From an uncultured Clostridia bacterium (lineage in GTDB: Bacteria > Bacillota > Clostridia > Oscillospirales > Ruminococcaceae), in the NCBI GenBank assembly GCA_947625375.1, contig CANQOC010000008.1, positions 1-64,000 of the forward strand: a stretch of 64,000 nucleotides of DNA, written 5' to 3'. Numbering within the stretch: the first letter of the stretch is position 1; every line of letters begins with the position of its first letter. The position numbers were made by a program, and so were the translations under genes. Below, one piece after another: positions 54,244 to 63,475 of the stretch. A model generated the notes under the pieces. That model was given only the letters and a program-made list of their open reading frames with translations, was not told the origin of the DNA and made no database searches.

Positions 54244-57200
54244 ATGAGAAACAAGTCAGTCATTAGGCGGCTCACTGCGCTGCTGCTCTGTCTTACCGTC
54301 ATTTCGGGAGCGATTATTCCGAACGGCGTTTTTGCCGTCGGAAATGAGTCGGAGGACGGCGGTTATACCGTCCTCGAAATGACCGAGGTTGACCCTGTAA
54401 AGGAGATGGAGCTTAAGCGCTCGACTACGTCGGAGGACTACGGAATTGCGCCGATGGCGCTCGAGACCCAGAGGGTGTCGATAGTCTTTGACGACGCGTC
54501 GACAATCGGAAAGGGCTTCGACGCCGAGGACATCGCACAAAACAGGGCGGCGATGGACTATCGGCACAGCCTTAAGAAAAAGCAGGACGAAACCTTAGCC
54601 AAAATCGAGGAGGTCCTCGGAAGACCGCTCGACGTAATCCAGAGCCTGACTCTCGTCGGAAACCTCGTTTCCGTCGAGGTGTATGCCGATGAAATCGAGC
54701 TTATAAAGTCGGTCGACGGCGTCAAGGACGTCGTTGAAGACGAGCTCCTCGGGAACATCGAGAACCCCGATGACGTCCCGATGCCGATGACGCTTTCGTC
54801 GGCGTCGATGGCGGGGACAAGAACCGCTTGGGAGGACGGATATACCGGCGCGGGAATGAAGATTGCGGTCATCGACTCCGGTCTCGACGATAAGCACATT
54901 TCGTTCGACAGCGGCGCTTTCCTCTATTCCCTCGAAGAAAGCGGCTTCGACGCCTCAAATCTTTTCGGCAAGGACGACATCAAGGAAATCTGGGACGAGC
55001 TTAACGCGAGCAAGTTCATGGACTATGACGACGGACTTTATATCAGCGAAAAGATACCGTTTGCGTTCAACTATGCCGACAAAAACCTCGATACCGACCA
55101 CCTTCACGACACCAGCGGTAATCACGGGTCGCACGTTACGGGCATCGTCGCCGCGAACAGATATGTTCCGGACGGAAACGGCGGATATGAGGACGCCGAA
55201 GAGGCCGTCAAGGTCGTCGGCGCGGCCCCGGACGCACAGATATTTGTGCTGAAGGTGATGGGCGAGGGCGGCACGAGCAGCTCTACGCTCTACGGCGCAA
55301 TCGAAGACGCGATTATCCTCGGCGCGGATTCGATGAACCTCTCGGTCGGCTTTACGGGAATCTATTTCACTCACCACCCGACCTATGACTATGTTATGCG
55401 AGAGGTCGACGGAAGCGACATCTCGACGGTCTGCGCCGCGATGAACTACTCATACTGGGCGAGCGAAACCGACATCGGAAGCCTTTATAAAGACGACGTA
55501 TCCCTTTCAACGATGGGCCACCCCGCGACGCTCGAGGGCTCGCTTACCGTCGCGAGCGCGACTAACCTTGAAAAACTCTCCTCGGGCAGCGTTATTATCG
55601 ACGGAAAGAGATATACCTATTCCGAAGACGGCGATGCCGAGGCTCCCCTTGTGAAGACGCTCGACGGCGAATACGACTGTGTCTTAATTGACAGCGTCAA
55701 CGAAAATATTTCGGACTTCGATGAGGCTAAAACCGCCTTCGAGGACGACATTAAAGAGCTTTACGGCGAACTTGACGGTAAGGTCGTGCTAATCAACAGA
55801 GGAAGCTATGACACCACCGACAAGGCGGGAAATCATGTCACCTTCTCGTCGTTCGCGTCGGATTTGGCGGAACAGGGCGCTATTGCGGTCGGATACATCA
55901 ATAACAAGTCCGGCACGGCCACTCCGAGTCAAACCGAGCTGAGAAAGCCGATACCGTTATTCTTATTAAAGATGATTGTCCGCGAAAAGGTTACCGGCTC
56001 GTTCGAGAAGCACGTTGCCGGGAGCGGCCGAGTATATTACACCGGAAAAATCGGCGTCGACCCGAATATGGACAGCGTCAGCGAATACGACTACCCCGAA
56101 ATGTCGGAATTCTCGAGCTGGGGACCGACCGGCGCTCTGACCCTTGAGCCGGATATCACCGCGCCGGGCGAGTCGGTATACTCGGTATTGGGCGCGACCA
56201 AGGACGGCGACGGTCATTCCTCGTATGCCAACAACATGGGTACATCGATGGCGTCGCCCAACATCGCGGGACTTATGCTCCTGGCGGAGCAGTATATCCG
56301 CGATAACGGTTTTGATGACGAGCTCGGCATGAACTCGAGCGCGCTCGCAAGGAGCGTTCTTATGGCGACGGCCGAACCGCTTCGCGACAGCGGCGGAAAG
56401 GGACAGTATTATCCCGTTGTGCAGCAGGGCGCGGGTCTTGCGAACATCGACAACGCCATCAACTCGAAGGCAATAGTCCTCATGGACGAGGACGCAAACG
56501 CCGAGGCCGACAACGGCGGCGTTAAGGCCGAGCTCGGCGACAACCCCTTAAAGGACGGGAAATTCAGCTATTCGTTCACCCTTAGCAGCATAGACGACAC
56601 CGACAACGAGTATACGATATCCACCGACCTGTTCACTCAGGACATCGACGACGAGTATCTTCTCACAAACACCGTCCCGATTGGCGCAACGGTCACATAT
56701 ACCGTGAACGGCGAGACTTTTGTCCCGACGAATGATAAGCTTTCGGCCGACGTCGACATGGACGGCGACACCGACGGATATGACGCGCAGGCTATTCTGG
56801 ATTATCTCGTCGGAAAGGCCGACGCGGCCGAGCTTGACCTTTCGGCGGGAGATGTCGACGGCGACGGCAAGGCAACCTCTTATGACGCGCACCTTATCCT
56901 CGAGGGACTTGGCGCAAGGATTACGCTTTCTGCCGGCGAAACCTATAATATAACCGTCGACATCGAGGTCACAGAGGACCTTTCGGAATACGTCAACGGC
57001 GCGTACATCGAGGGATATACCTTTATCACCCCCGTCGCCTCGGAGGACGGCGACCTCGACGTCACCTATTCGATTCCGATACTCGGATTCTATGGCGACT
57101 GGTCCGACCCGAGCATGTTCGACCCGTCGAGATTCGTCGACTGTTTCTTCTACCTCCTCAACGAAGGAGAGAGCGACGAGCCGGTGCTCCCATATGTCCA

Positions 57201-60200
57201 GAATCCTTGGGACGATGACGACCCCGACTTCTGGGGACACTACCCCTATTCGCTCAACGGCAGGATTGTAAACCTCGACCCGATTGACGGAGATGAAATC
57301 GAGCTTATCGGAAACCCCTATTTCTATTATCCGCACAATCCCGACGGCTCTGACGAGCGCTTGCCCGGGGTTTTGGAGGAATATTACCCCGGAGTTGAAG
57401 CCGTAAACAGCGAGACGACCTTCGCCGAGATGAATTATACGCTTATAAGAAGCGCGGCACAGGTTGCGTTCGCCGTCACCGACGCCGACACCGGCGAATT
57501 CCTCTATTTCGACACATTCGACGACTACGAGTCATCGGCATATCCGGGCGCCGACGGCATTACATGGAGAAACGTAAATACCAAGGCCTATGAGTATAAC
57601 GACACATATGCGTCGCTCGGACTCGAGGACGGCGACAGGGTCAGGTTCTCTATCTATGCGCTTCCGGAATACTTCGCGGTTGACGGAATTTTCAACGGCA
57701 CCGACGAGGACAACGAAGCGTTCATGAATCTTATCGACGTTCTCGGAGACGGCATCCGCCTCGATTCGATTGAATTCACCGTCGACGACACCGACCCGCA
57801 GATTGAAAAGGCGGTCAGGGACAAGGACGGAAACCTTATAATCACGCTTTCGGACAACAACAACCTCGCCCTGTTCGCGGCGTTTATAATGGACGAGAAC
57901 AGCGAAGGCGGATTTTACCAGTTCTTTACCCGCCCGATAGTTAAGGGCAGCAGCGCCGAGGTTGTAATCCCCGCCGAGATGCTTGTCGGATATGACGACA
58001 TTTGGCTCGGCGCCTATGACTATGCGGCAAACAGCAAATTCGTCACCATTGAATACGACAGCGACAACGCAGTTCCGGGAAAAATCGGTACGCTCTACGC
58101 GATTGAAAACAAGGCGGTTCAGGACGGAAGGACCGACCTCTACCGTCTCGACCCGAACAACCTTCGCGCTGACGGTGAAACCGCCTCGGGAGTCCTTCTT
58201 TTCGACAGCTTTACTAACCCCGAGCCTGTCGGACGCCCGGCGGTGGTAGCGGCGGAATACGGCGGATTTGTCTACTACATCGGATATGACGACGAGAGCG
58301 AGACCTATACGGGACTCTATGCCGCGCCTATCGTCGACCTCGGGTCGAGCGCGTTCCTCGACGGAGTGTCGCTTGTCGCGCAGTTAGAGGACTTCACCTT
58401 AAAAGACAGCAGAATCACCGACATCGACTATAACCCCAACGACGGACTTCTTTATATCACGTCAGTAGGCGGGTCATTGCCCTTTAACCTCATTTCGGCG
58501 TTAGACCCGAAGACCGGAAAGCTTGTCTGCGATTACGTGATTAACGCAATCTATACCTATAACGACCTCAGCGGAAATGAGATTGAAAAAAAGGTAATTA
58601 TCACCGAAATCGCGATTACAGCTGACGGCACGTTCTACGGCGTCCCGAGTCCCGAGGAGTTCGCAATCGGAACCGGTCCGAGCGGCGAGCCGGTATACGG
58701 CGACAGCTTCATGTTCACCTGGAAGATTAAAGGCGACAGCATCTCGGACAGGATTATCAACAGGCCGCCTCAGATTACGATTCCCGAGGACGATGGCGCG
58801 ACCGAAATCCACGACCTCGCCTATGACCCCAAGGGAAAGGTCATCTATGCGGCGGCGGACTGTCCCGACCCCGAATTCGACAACCGCTATCTCTATAAAT
58901 TCGACCCCGAGAAAAACAGCCTTGTGCGCGTCGGAAACAGCGCCGACGAGGGAATTATCGCGGGATTCGAGAGCCTCTTCTTCATGACGGATACTCCCCT
59001 CCTCGACCCCTATACCTTCGGCGGAAACGCGGCGACCGGCGTCGAAATCATCGACACCCACGGCGGAATTATCCGCCTCATCGCCGGCGGAAGCGCCAAG
59101 ATTGACGCGGTTACGACTCCTTGGTACGCCGCGGGACAGGATATCGTCTGGACGAGCAGCAATCCCGCTGTCGCCTCTGTCGACGCCGACGGCGTTGTTA
59201 CCGCGATATCGGCGGGCACTGCCGAAATCACCGCGAGCCTTAGGGCAAAGCCGGACGCAACGGACAGCATCGGCATTATCGTGACGCAGTACGGCAGCAC
59301 CGTCTCGGGAATTATCGGGCGGGACGGCGAAACGGTCTCGAATATGTTCAGCCTTAACCTCGAGACCGGCGAGTACATCAAGGGCACCGCCATCGAAACC
59401 GCGCTCGACGCGGCGACCGACTATTCCGCGGATAAATATATCGGGTTCAGCGGAAAGAAGCTTATTTCTATCGACAAGGCAACAGGCGAAGCAGTCCAAA
59501 TTGCTCAGAACAGCAAGAAATTCAATTCAGGCGTAATATCTATGGGTTACAGCGCCTCGGGCGATACGCTCTGGTTTGTACGAGACAGCTTAAGCTCATC
59601 GTCGACCCGAAGAAGAGTATATCTCAATGAAGGCACTGAGAATTTCAAGAATTACGGCTACATGCTTGGCGGCGAAGGAGAAATCTGTGAAGGAGAGGTC
59701 TCCCGGATTTATGCTGTCGGAGTATTGGACGGATATTGGGAGTATATGTTTGAAGACGAGCTCTGGAGCGGCGACTGCATCGCACTTGCGCTCGGCGAAA
59801 ACAACGGCGTTCCGATTATCATACAGATTTATCATGTGCCCGACGAAGGACATAGTGCCCTGTTTAATGTAAATGAGCTGAAAATCGACCTTGATATGCC
59901 GATTGTTCCCGCGGAGGGGAACAGCGTTTATGTCGTCAGCGACAGAGAGTGCTATATTTCGGTCAACGTCGGTCTCGACATCTTCGACGCCGGCGAGAAC
60001 AGGATTTATCACCTCTGGCTCCCCGAGGGCGAAGAGGTCTGGCAGTCCGAATATATCGGCACGGGCGGATTAGGGAATGTTCCGCTGTTCATAACCGATG
60101 TCGAGTCGAACTCCCCCGCCCCGGCTTCTAACTTCATCGGGTCGCTCGACGGATTTGAAGAGGGATATGCCGAGGCATTGCCCGACGAACCCGACTACGG

Positions 60201-60804
60201 AGGAGGACTTATGTCGGCGCGCGCGTCCTCGGTCGAGACCAAAAAGGGCATCTCGGCAATCGACAACGGCGCCGGAACCGTCACCGTGACGCTCACGGCA
60301 GAGAATTCGACGAACGGACTGATGAACGTGACATATGACCCGACGGTGCTCAAGCTCACCGGCGTGACGATGTACACCGCTTACTGTGCGAACAACGCCT
60401 TTAAGACCCCCGGAACGGTCAGCGTCGCCTATGCCGACGCCGGCGAAATCAACGGAACGGTGGCGAAGCTCACGTTTACATATGATTCGCTCGGTTCGAC
60501 GGTATATACTCACGTTAAAATCGGCGTCAGCGAGGACGGAAGCAATCTTTCGGCCGGAAAGCTTGACGACTATACGGTCGAGCTTTCGCCGAGCGCCCTC
60601 GGTCACAGGCACAAATTGGTGCAGAAATACAACTCGGAGTACCACTGGTCCGAGTGCGTCGAGTGCGGATATGTGACGGCGAAGGTCGCGCATGAAAACG
60701 ACGGCGGAAGGTGCTCCTGCGGCTATGTCTTCGCCGAATCCGGCGGAGGACAGACGGTCGAGATTGACGTCCCGACCGAGGGAAAGAGAGTCCGCGAGGA
60801 ATAA
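54244..60804 (+). CDS. Giant secreted subtilisin-like protease with dockerin and cohesin-like regions
   Basis: A 2186-residue exported protein; ATG 54244 has AAGGAG upstream. Signal peptide 1-32; I9-like propeptide region to about 165; S8 catalytic domain with Asp211 (AVIDSGLDD), His294 (GNHGSHVTG) and Ser668 (GTSMASP), interrupted by a PA-like insert around 510-560. Residues about 835-900 form a type I dockerin (DVDMDGDTDGYDAQ and DVDGDGKATSYDAH calcium loops). About 1280-1595 look like a propeller of repeated strands; 1600-1682 a BIG2 Ig-like domain; 2000-2118 a cohesin-like beta domain; the tail has Cys/His pairs (ECVECG, CSCGY). No LPXTG anchor. Likely an extracellular or complex-bound protease. 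Confidence 0.9.
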   Translation: MRNKSVIRRLTALLLCLTVISGAIIPNGVFAVGNESEDGGYTVLEMTEVDPVKEMELKRSTTSEDYGIAPMALETQRVSIVFDDASTIGKGFDAEDIAQNRAAMDYRHSLKKKQDETLAKIEEVLGRPLDVIQSLTLVGNLVSVEVYADEIELIKSVDGVKDVVEDELLGNIENPDDVPMPMTLSSASMAGTRTAWEDGYTGAGMKIAVIDSGLDDKHISFDSGAFLYSLEESGFDASNLFGKDDIKEIWDELNASKFMDYDDGLYISEKIPFAFNYADKNLDTDHLHDTSGNHGSHVTGIVAANRYVPDGNGGYEDAEEAVKVVGAAPDAQIFVLKVMGEGGTSSSTLYGAIEDAIILGADSMNLSVGFTGIYFTHHPTYDYVMREVDGSDISTVCAAMNYSYWASETDIGSLYKDDVSLSTMGHPATLEGSLTVASATNLEKLSSGSVIIDGKRYTYSEDGDAEAPLVKTLDGEYDCVLIDSVNENISDFDEAKTAFEDDIKELYGELDGKVVLINRGSYDTTDKAGNHVTFSSFASDLAEQGAIAVGYINNKSGTATPSQTELRKPIPLFLLKMIVREKVTGSFEKHVAGSGRVYYTGKIGVDPNMDSVSEYDYPEMSEFSSWGPTGALTLEPDITAPGESVYSVLGATKDGDGHSSYANNMGTSMASPNIAGLMLLAEQYIRDNGFDDELGMNSSALARSVLMATAEPLRDSGGKGQYYPVVQQGAGLANIDNAINSKAIVLMDEDANAEADNGGVKAELGDNPLKDGKFSYSFTLSSIDDTDNEYTISTDLFTQDIDDEYLLTNTVPIGATVTYTVNGETFVPTNDKLSADVDMDGDTDGYDAQAILDYLVGKADAAELDLSAGDVDGDGKATSYDAHLILEGLGARITLSAGETYNITVDIEVTEDLSEYVNGAYIEGYTFITPVASEDGDLDVTYSIPILGFYGDWSDPSMFDPSRFVDCFFYLLNEGESDEPVLPYVQNPWDDDDPDFWGHYPYSLNGRIVNLDPIDGDEIELIGNPYFYYPHNPDGSDERLPGVLEEYYPGVEAVNSETTFAEMNYTLIRSAAQVAFAVTDADTGEFLYFDTFDDYESSAYPGADGITWRNVNTKAYEYNDTYASLGLEDGDRVRFSIYALPEYFAVDGIFNGTDEDNEAFMNLIDVLGDGIRLDSIEFTVDDTDPQIEKAVRDKDGNLIITLSDNNNLALFAAFIMDENSEGGFYQFFTRPIVKGSSAEVVIPAEMLVGYDDIWLGAYDYAANSKFVTIEYDSDNAVPGKIGTLYAIENKAVQDGRTDLYRLDPNNLRADGETASGVLLFDSFTNPEPVGRPAVVAAEYGGFVYYIGYDDESETYTGLYAAPIVDLGSSAFLDGVSLVAQLEDFTLKDSRITDIDYNPNDGLLYITSVGGSLPFNLISALDPKTGKLVCDYVINAIYTYNDLSGNEIEKKVIITEIAITADGTFYGVPSPEEFAIGTGPSGEPVYGDSFMFTWKIKGDSISDRIINRPPQITIPEDDGATEIHDLAYDPKGKVIYAAADCPDPEFDNRYLYKFDPEKNSLVRVGNSADEGIIAGFESLFFMTDTPLLDPYTFGGNAATGVEIIDTHGGIIRLIAGGSAKIDAVTTPWYAAGQDIVWTSSNPAVASVDADGVVTAISAGTAEITASLRAKPDATDSIGIIVTQYGSTVSGIIGRDGETVSNMFSLNLETGEYIKGTAIETALDAATDYSADKYIGFSGKKLISIDKATGEAVQIAQNSKKFNSGVISMGYSASGDTLWFVRDSLSSSSTRRRVYLNEGTENFKNYGYMLGGEGEICEGEVSRIYAVGVLDGYWEYMFEDELWSGDCIALALGENNGVPIIIQIYHVPDEGHSALFNVNELKIDLDMPIVPAEGNSVYVVSDRECYISVNVGLDIFDAGENRIYHLWLPEGEEVWQSEYIGTGGLGNVPLFITDVESNSPAPASNFIGSLDGFEEGYAEALPDEPDYGGGLMSARASSVETKKGISAIDNGAGTVTVTLTAENSTNGLMNVTYDPTVLKLTGVTMYTAYCANNAFKTPGTVSVAYADAGEINGTVAKLTFTYDSLGSTVYTHVKIGVSEDGSNLSAGKLDDYTVELSPSALGHRHKLVQKYNSEYHWSECVECGYVTAKVAHENDGGRCSCGYVFAESGGGQTVEIDVPTEGKRVREE

Positions 60805-60811
60805 CGAAAAG

Positions 60812-60840
60812 TCCCGGTCTTAAAAAAGGCCGGGATTTTT
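60812..60840 (+). terminator. Terminator of the subtilase gene
   Basis: TCCCGG (60812-60817) and CCGGGA (60830-60835) followed by TTTTT. Confidence 0.75.
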
Positions 60841-60845
60841 ATGTA

Positions 60846-61142
60846 TCACATTAAAAGATATCCGAGCGCAAGAAGGAGCTTTATGTCCGCCTTGTTTTTG
60901 TAGAGCACAAAGAGCATCAGGAGAATCAGCGCCCGCTCGGAGTCGATTTTAAAGTCCGAAAAAAGGGGCTTCGGCGGAGGCGATGCAACCTGTCCCCCGC
61001 CCTGCCGATGAGGCTGCGGCGGCGGTGACGGCGGGGGCGGCGGCGGGGTGTTCACGGCGGTGCGGGAGCGCTTTTGCATTTCGCGAAGCCGCGCAAGGGC
61101 CTCCTCCTGCATTCGGTTGAAGTCGCCGCTATATGATGCCAA
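60846..61142 (-). CDS. Small proline-rich protein with C-terminal hydrophobic helix
   Basis: A 98-residue protein: N-terminal helix rich in Glu, Gln and Arg, a polyproline stretch near residues 33-55 and a hydrophobic C-terminus (ALILLMLFVLYKNKADIKLLLALGYLLM). The TTG start at 61142 has GGGAGG upstream and overlaps the previous gene by 14 bases; ATG 61112 is an alternative. It is the last of three small minus-strand genes. Function unknown. Confidence 0.6.
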   Translation of the reverse strand: MASYSGDFNRMQEEALARLREMQKRSRTAVNTPPPPPPSPPPQPHRQGGGQVASPPPKPLFSDFKIDSERALILLMLFVLYKNKADIKLLLALGYLLM

Positions 61143-61479
61143 AGAGGTCGCCTCCCAAAAGTCCGCTGTCGCGAATTACCGGCAGCAGGTTGATGAGCTT
61201 TAAAAGCCTTATCGCCTTGTCTATCCGCGGGCGCTTTTCCTCGGACATGAGCGGGCGGAGCGCGGAAAGAAAGCGGATATTGTCGTCGTCGCCGCCGGCG
61301 TCGCGGAGCTTCCCCGCGAGAGCCGTCAAGGCAGCGATGTCCGGCATTTCGGTCTGCTCGGGGGGATTTTCTTCGGCGCCGTCGGGCGAAAATCCGAGCA
61401 TCTTCGCAATCTCGCCGAGCTGTTTAAGCGATTCGGGGTCGCTCAGGACCGAGTTGATTTTTTCGGCAAGGTCGTCCAT
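61129..61479 (-). CDS. Hypothetical protein
   Basis: A 116-residue soluble, helical protein with an acidic Pro-rich linker (PEQTEMPD) and the C-terminal stretch KAIRLLKLINLLPVIRDSGLLGG. AAAGGAGG before ATG 61479. I believe similar small proteins are common in Clostridia, but no function is known. Coupled to the proline-rich gene downstream. Confidence 0.65.
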   Translation of the reverse strand: MDDLAEKINSVLSDPESLKQLGEIAKMLGFSPDGAEENPPEQTEMPDIAALTALAGKLRDAGGDDDNIRFLSALRPLMSEEKRPRIDKAIRLLKLINLLPVIRDSGLLGGDLFGII

Positions 61480-61528
61480 AGCTGCCTCCTTTCAGAGCGA
61501 CAGAAATCAGATGTCAGAAGTCGGAATT

Positions 61529-61768
61529 TTATTTGCCGAAGAGCTTTTGCATAAGCTGTTTGGCCTGAGGACTCGAAAGGACCGCCTGTGCGGTGACGGG
61601 GTTCGAGAGCGCCGCTGTGAGCTTTTGTTGGTCGCCCTTCGGGAGCGTCGACAGAAGGCGGTCGAAGGTGCCGTTTTTAAGCTCCTCCCTGAGCTTTTCC
61701 TCGGGGACTCCGAGCTTTTTCGACGTCATCGCCACAAGGGCGTCCTGCTGGTTTTTGCTTATGTTCAT
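61529..61768 (-). CDS. Hypothetical small helical protein
   Basis: A 79-residue charged, helical protein (MNISKNQQDALVAMTSKKLG at the start; KLMQ-type helix near the end) without signal or membrane segment. GGAGG before the ATG. First of the three-gene minus-strand set. Function unknown. Confidence 0.65.
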   Translation of the reverse strand: MNISKNQQDALVAMTSKKLGVPEEKLREELKNGTFDRLLSTLPKGDQQKLTAALSNPVTAQAVLSSPQAKQLMQKLFGK

Positions 61769-61785
61769 AATATTTTCCTCCGCTA

Positions 61786-61814
61786 TTGAAAAATTTCCGG
61801 GAATGTGATAGAAT
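61786..61814 (+). promoter_or_regulatory. Promoter of the phosphoesterase gene
   Basis: TTGAAA (61786-61791) and TAGAAT (61809-61814), spacer 17. Confidence 0.5.
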
Positions 61815-61845
61815 ATTCTGAGTCAGTACAGAAAGGAAGCCGGAT

Positions 61846-62325
61846 ATGAGAATAATCGCTTTTTCGGACTCGCACCGCCACGCACAGAGGGTAAGGAAGC
61901 TCTTTGAAGAGACATACCTCACGACCGACCTCTATATCTGCCTCGGCGACACCCAAGGCGACCTCGACGGAATCGCACAGCTTTACCCCGACAAACGGAT
62001 AATGTCGGTCGCGGGAAACTGTGACCGCATTGGGGACCCGCTTGTCGGCTGCGTCGAAGCCGTCGGGAAGAAGATTGTCTTCTGTCACGGTCATTTTCAG
62101 CAGGTCGGGTACGGTCTTTCGGGACTTATCAGCCTTGCGAAAACAAACGGCGCCGACCTCGTCCTTTACGGGCACACTCATGAGCGCCGCTGCGACTATA
62201 TCGACGGGGTCTATTACATCAATCCCGGGAGCCTCGGACAGCCGCGGGACGGCTACGGGCCGAGCTATGCGGCAATCGACATTATTCCTGCCGGAATCCT
62301 CTGTACTCACGCCGAGCTTGAATAG
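61846..62325 (+). CDS. Metallophosphoesterase (YfcE/MJ0936 family)
   Basis: A 159-residue two-metal phosphodiesterase. Metal ligands in order: FSDSHRH near residue 6, CLGDTQGD near 35, VAGNCD near 62, CHGH near 83 and YGHTHERR near 110. Family members cleave simple phosphodiesters in vitro; natural substrate unknown. GGAAG before ATG 61846. Confidence 0.88.
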   Translation: MRIIAFSDSHRHAQRVRKLFEETYLTTDLYICLGDTQGDLDGIAQLYPDKRIMSVAGNCDRIGDPLVGCVEAVGKKIVFCHGHFQQVGYGLSGLISLAKTNGADLVLYGHTHERRCDYIDGVYYINPGSLGQPRDGYGPSYAAIDIIPAGILCTHAELE

Positions 62326-62389
62326 CTCTTTGAACATTATATGAAAGCGGCGGCGGAATGTTGCGCCGCGAAAGGAAGGTCACGGAAAA

Positions 62390-63088
62390 ATGCTTGAACA
62401 ACTGAAAAAAGAAGTCTATGAGGCGAACATGATGCTCCCGAAATACGGACTCATCACCTTCACCTGGGGCAACGTCTCGGGAATCGACCGCGAAAAGGGT
62501 CTTATCGTCATAAAGCCGTCCGGCGTCGAATATGACGAGATGAAGCCGGAGGACATGGTCGTCGTGAACCTCGACGGAAAGGTCGTCGAGGGCGACTTAA
62601 GACCGTCCTCGGACACTCCGACGCACATCGAGTTTTATAAGGCGTTCCCGAACATCGGCGGCGTGACGCACACTCATTCGACCTTTGCGACATCGTTTGC
62701 ACAGGCAGGAAAGCCGATTCCCGCCCTCGGCACGACCCACGGCGACTATTTTTACGGCGCTGTGCCCTGTACAAGAAAGATGACCCCCGAGGAAATCAGC
62801 GGCGAATATGAAAAGAACACCGGTCTCGTCATCGTCGAGACATTCAAAGACATCGACCCCGACGCAATCCCCTGCGTCCTCGTTCACTCGCACGGACCGT
62901 TCACATGGGGGAAGGACGCCGTCGACTCGGTGCACCACTCGGTGATTCTTGAGGAGTGCGCAAAGATGGCGATGTATTCAAAGATTATCTATGGCGGCGA
63001 GGTCCCGGCGATGCAGCAGGAGCTTCTTGACAAGCACTATCTCCGCAAGCACGGCGCAAACGCCTATTACGGACAGAAAAAGGGATAA
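62390..63088 (+). CDS. araD: L-ribulose-5-phosphate 4-epimerase
   Basis: A 232-residue class II aldolase-family zinc enzyme converting L-ribulose 5-phosphate to D-xylulose 5-phosphate. [10 protein letters not shown] near residue 25, [10 protein letters not shown] near 45, [15 protein letters not shown] near 75, metal His pair in THTHSTFAT near 95 and HSHGPFTWG near 165 match AraD closely. The gene stands alone here; xylB at 9.7 kb makes the same product by kinase action. Confidence 0.92.
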   Translation: MLEQLKKEVYEANMMLPKYGLITFTWGNVSGIDREKGLIVIKPSGVEYDEMKPEDMVVVNLDGKVVEGDLRPSSDTPTHIEFYKAFPNIGGVTHTHSTFATSFAQAGKPIPALGTTHGDYFYGAVPCTRKMTPEEISGEYEKNTGLVIVETFKDIDPDAIPCVLVHSHGPFTWGKDAVDSVHHSVILEECAKMAMYSKIIYGGEVPAMQQELLDKHYLRKHGANAYYGQKKG

Positions 63089-63117
63089 AAAACCGCCCGG
63101 TCCAATCGTTGGCCGAG
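63089..63117 (-). terminator. Terminator of the XRE gene
   Basis: On the minus strand GCTCGGCCAA and TTGGACCGGGC form a stem around CGA, followed by GGTTTTTT. It lies between the XRE stop and araD. Confidence 0.55.
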
Positions 63118-63119
63118 CG

Positions 63120-63335
63120 CTATTCCCCGTCGGGGAGGTATTCGATTATGTCGGCGACGCCGCAGCCGAGTATGCGGCAGAAGTCGTCAATCTTAAGTGT
63201 ACTTATCCCGCCGCCCTTTTTCATCCTTGAAATTGTGGCGCTGCTTATTCCGTGCCGGTTTATGAGTGCATAGGTTGAAATGCCGCGCTTTTTAAGCGTC
63301 CGCCAGAATGGTGCATAGCTTATCAAGTATATCAC
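63120..63335 (-). CDS. XRE-family (Cro/C1-type) HTH regulator
   Basis: A 71-residue DNA-binding protein made of little more than the HTH fold: LKKRGISTYALINRHGISSATISRMKKG then LKIDDFCRILGCGVADII, like the compact Cro/C1 proteins of the HTH_26 type. The start is uncertain (GTG 63335 or a TTG 9 bases later). An inverted repeat between its promoter and a divergent one suggests autoregulation. Confidence 0.75.
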   Translation of the reverse strand: MIYLISYAPFWRTLKKRGISTYALINRHGISSATISRMKKGGGISTLKIDDFCRILGCGVADIIEYLPDGE

Positions 63336-63352
63336 CGCCTTATCCTATTTTT

Positions 63353-63403
63353 AGAATAAATTGTTGTTATATACTTGACAATAGTCATAATTGTGACTAT
63401 AAT
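63353..63403. promoter_or_regulatory. Divergent promoters with operator near the XRE gene
   Basis: Plus strand: TTGACA (63375-63380) and TATAAT (63398-63403), spacer 17. Minus strand: TTGTCA (63381-63376) and TATTCT (63358-63353), spacer 17. The dyad ATAGTCA-TAATTG-TGACTAT (63381-63400) fills the plus-strand spacer. The plus promoter leads into only about 60 bases before a terminator. Confidence 0.6.
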
Positions 63404-63424
63404 AAAATCATGGAAATGAGTCAG

Positions 63425-63470
63425 GCATAAAAATCCCGACCGTCGGTACCGAGGCCGGGCATTTTTATGC
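63425..63470. terminator. Bidirectional terminator
   Basis: GCATAAAAAT (63425-63434) pairs with ATTTTTATGC (63461-63470), continued by CCCG/CGGG and an inner imperfect stem. It can end both the DUF1846 gene from the right and the short plus-strand transcript from the left. Confidence 0.7.
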
Positions 63471-63475
63471 TCATT

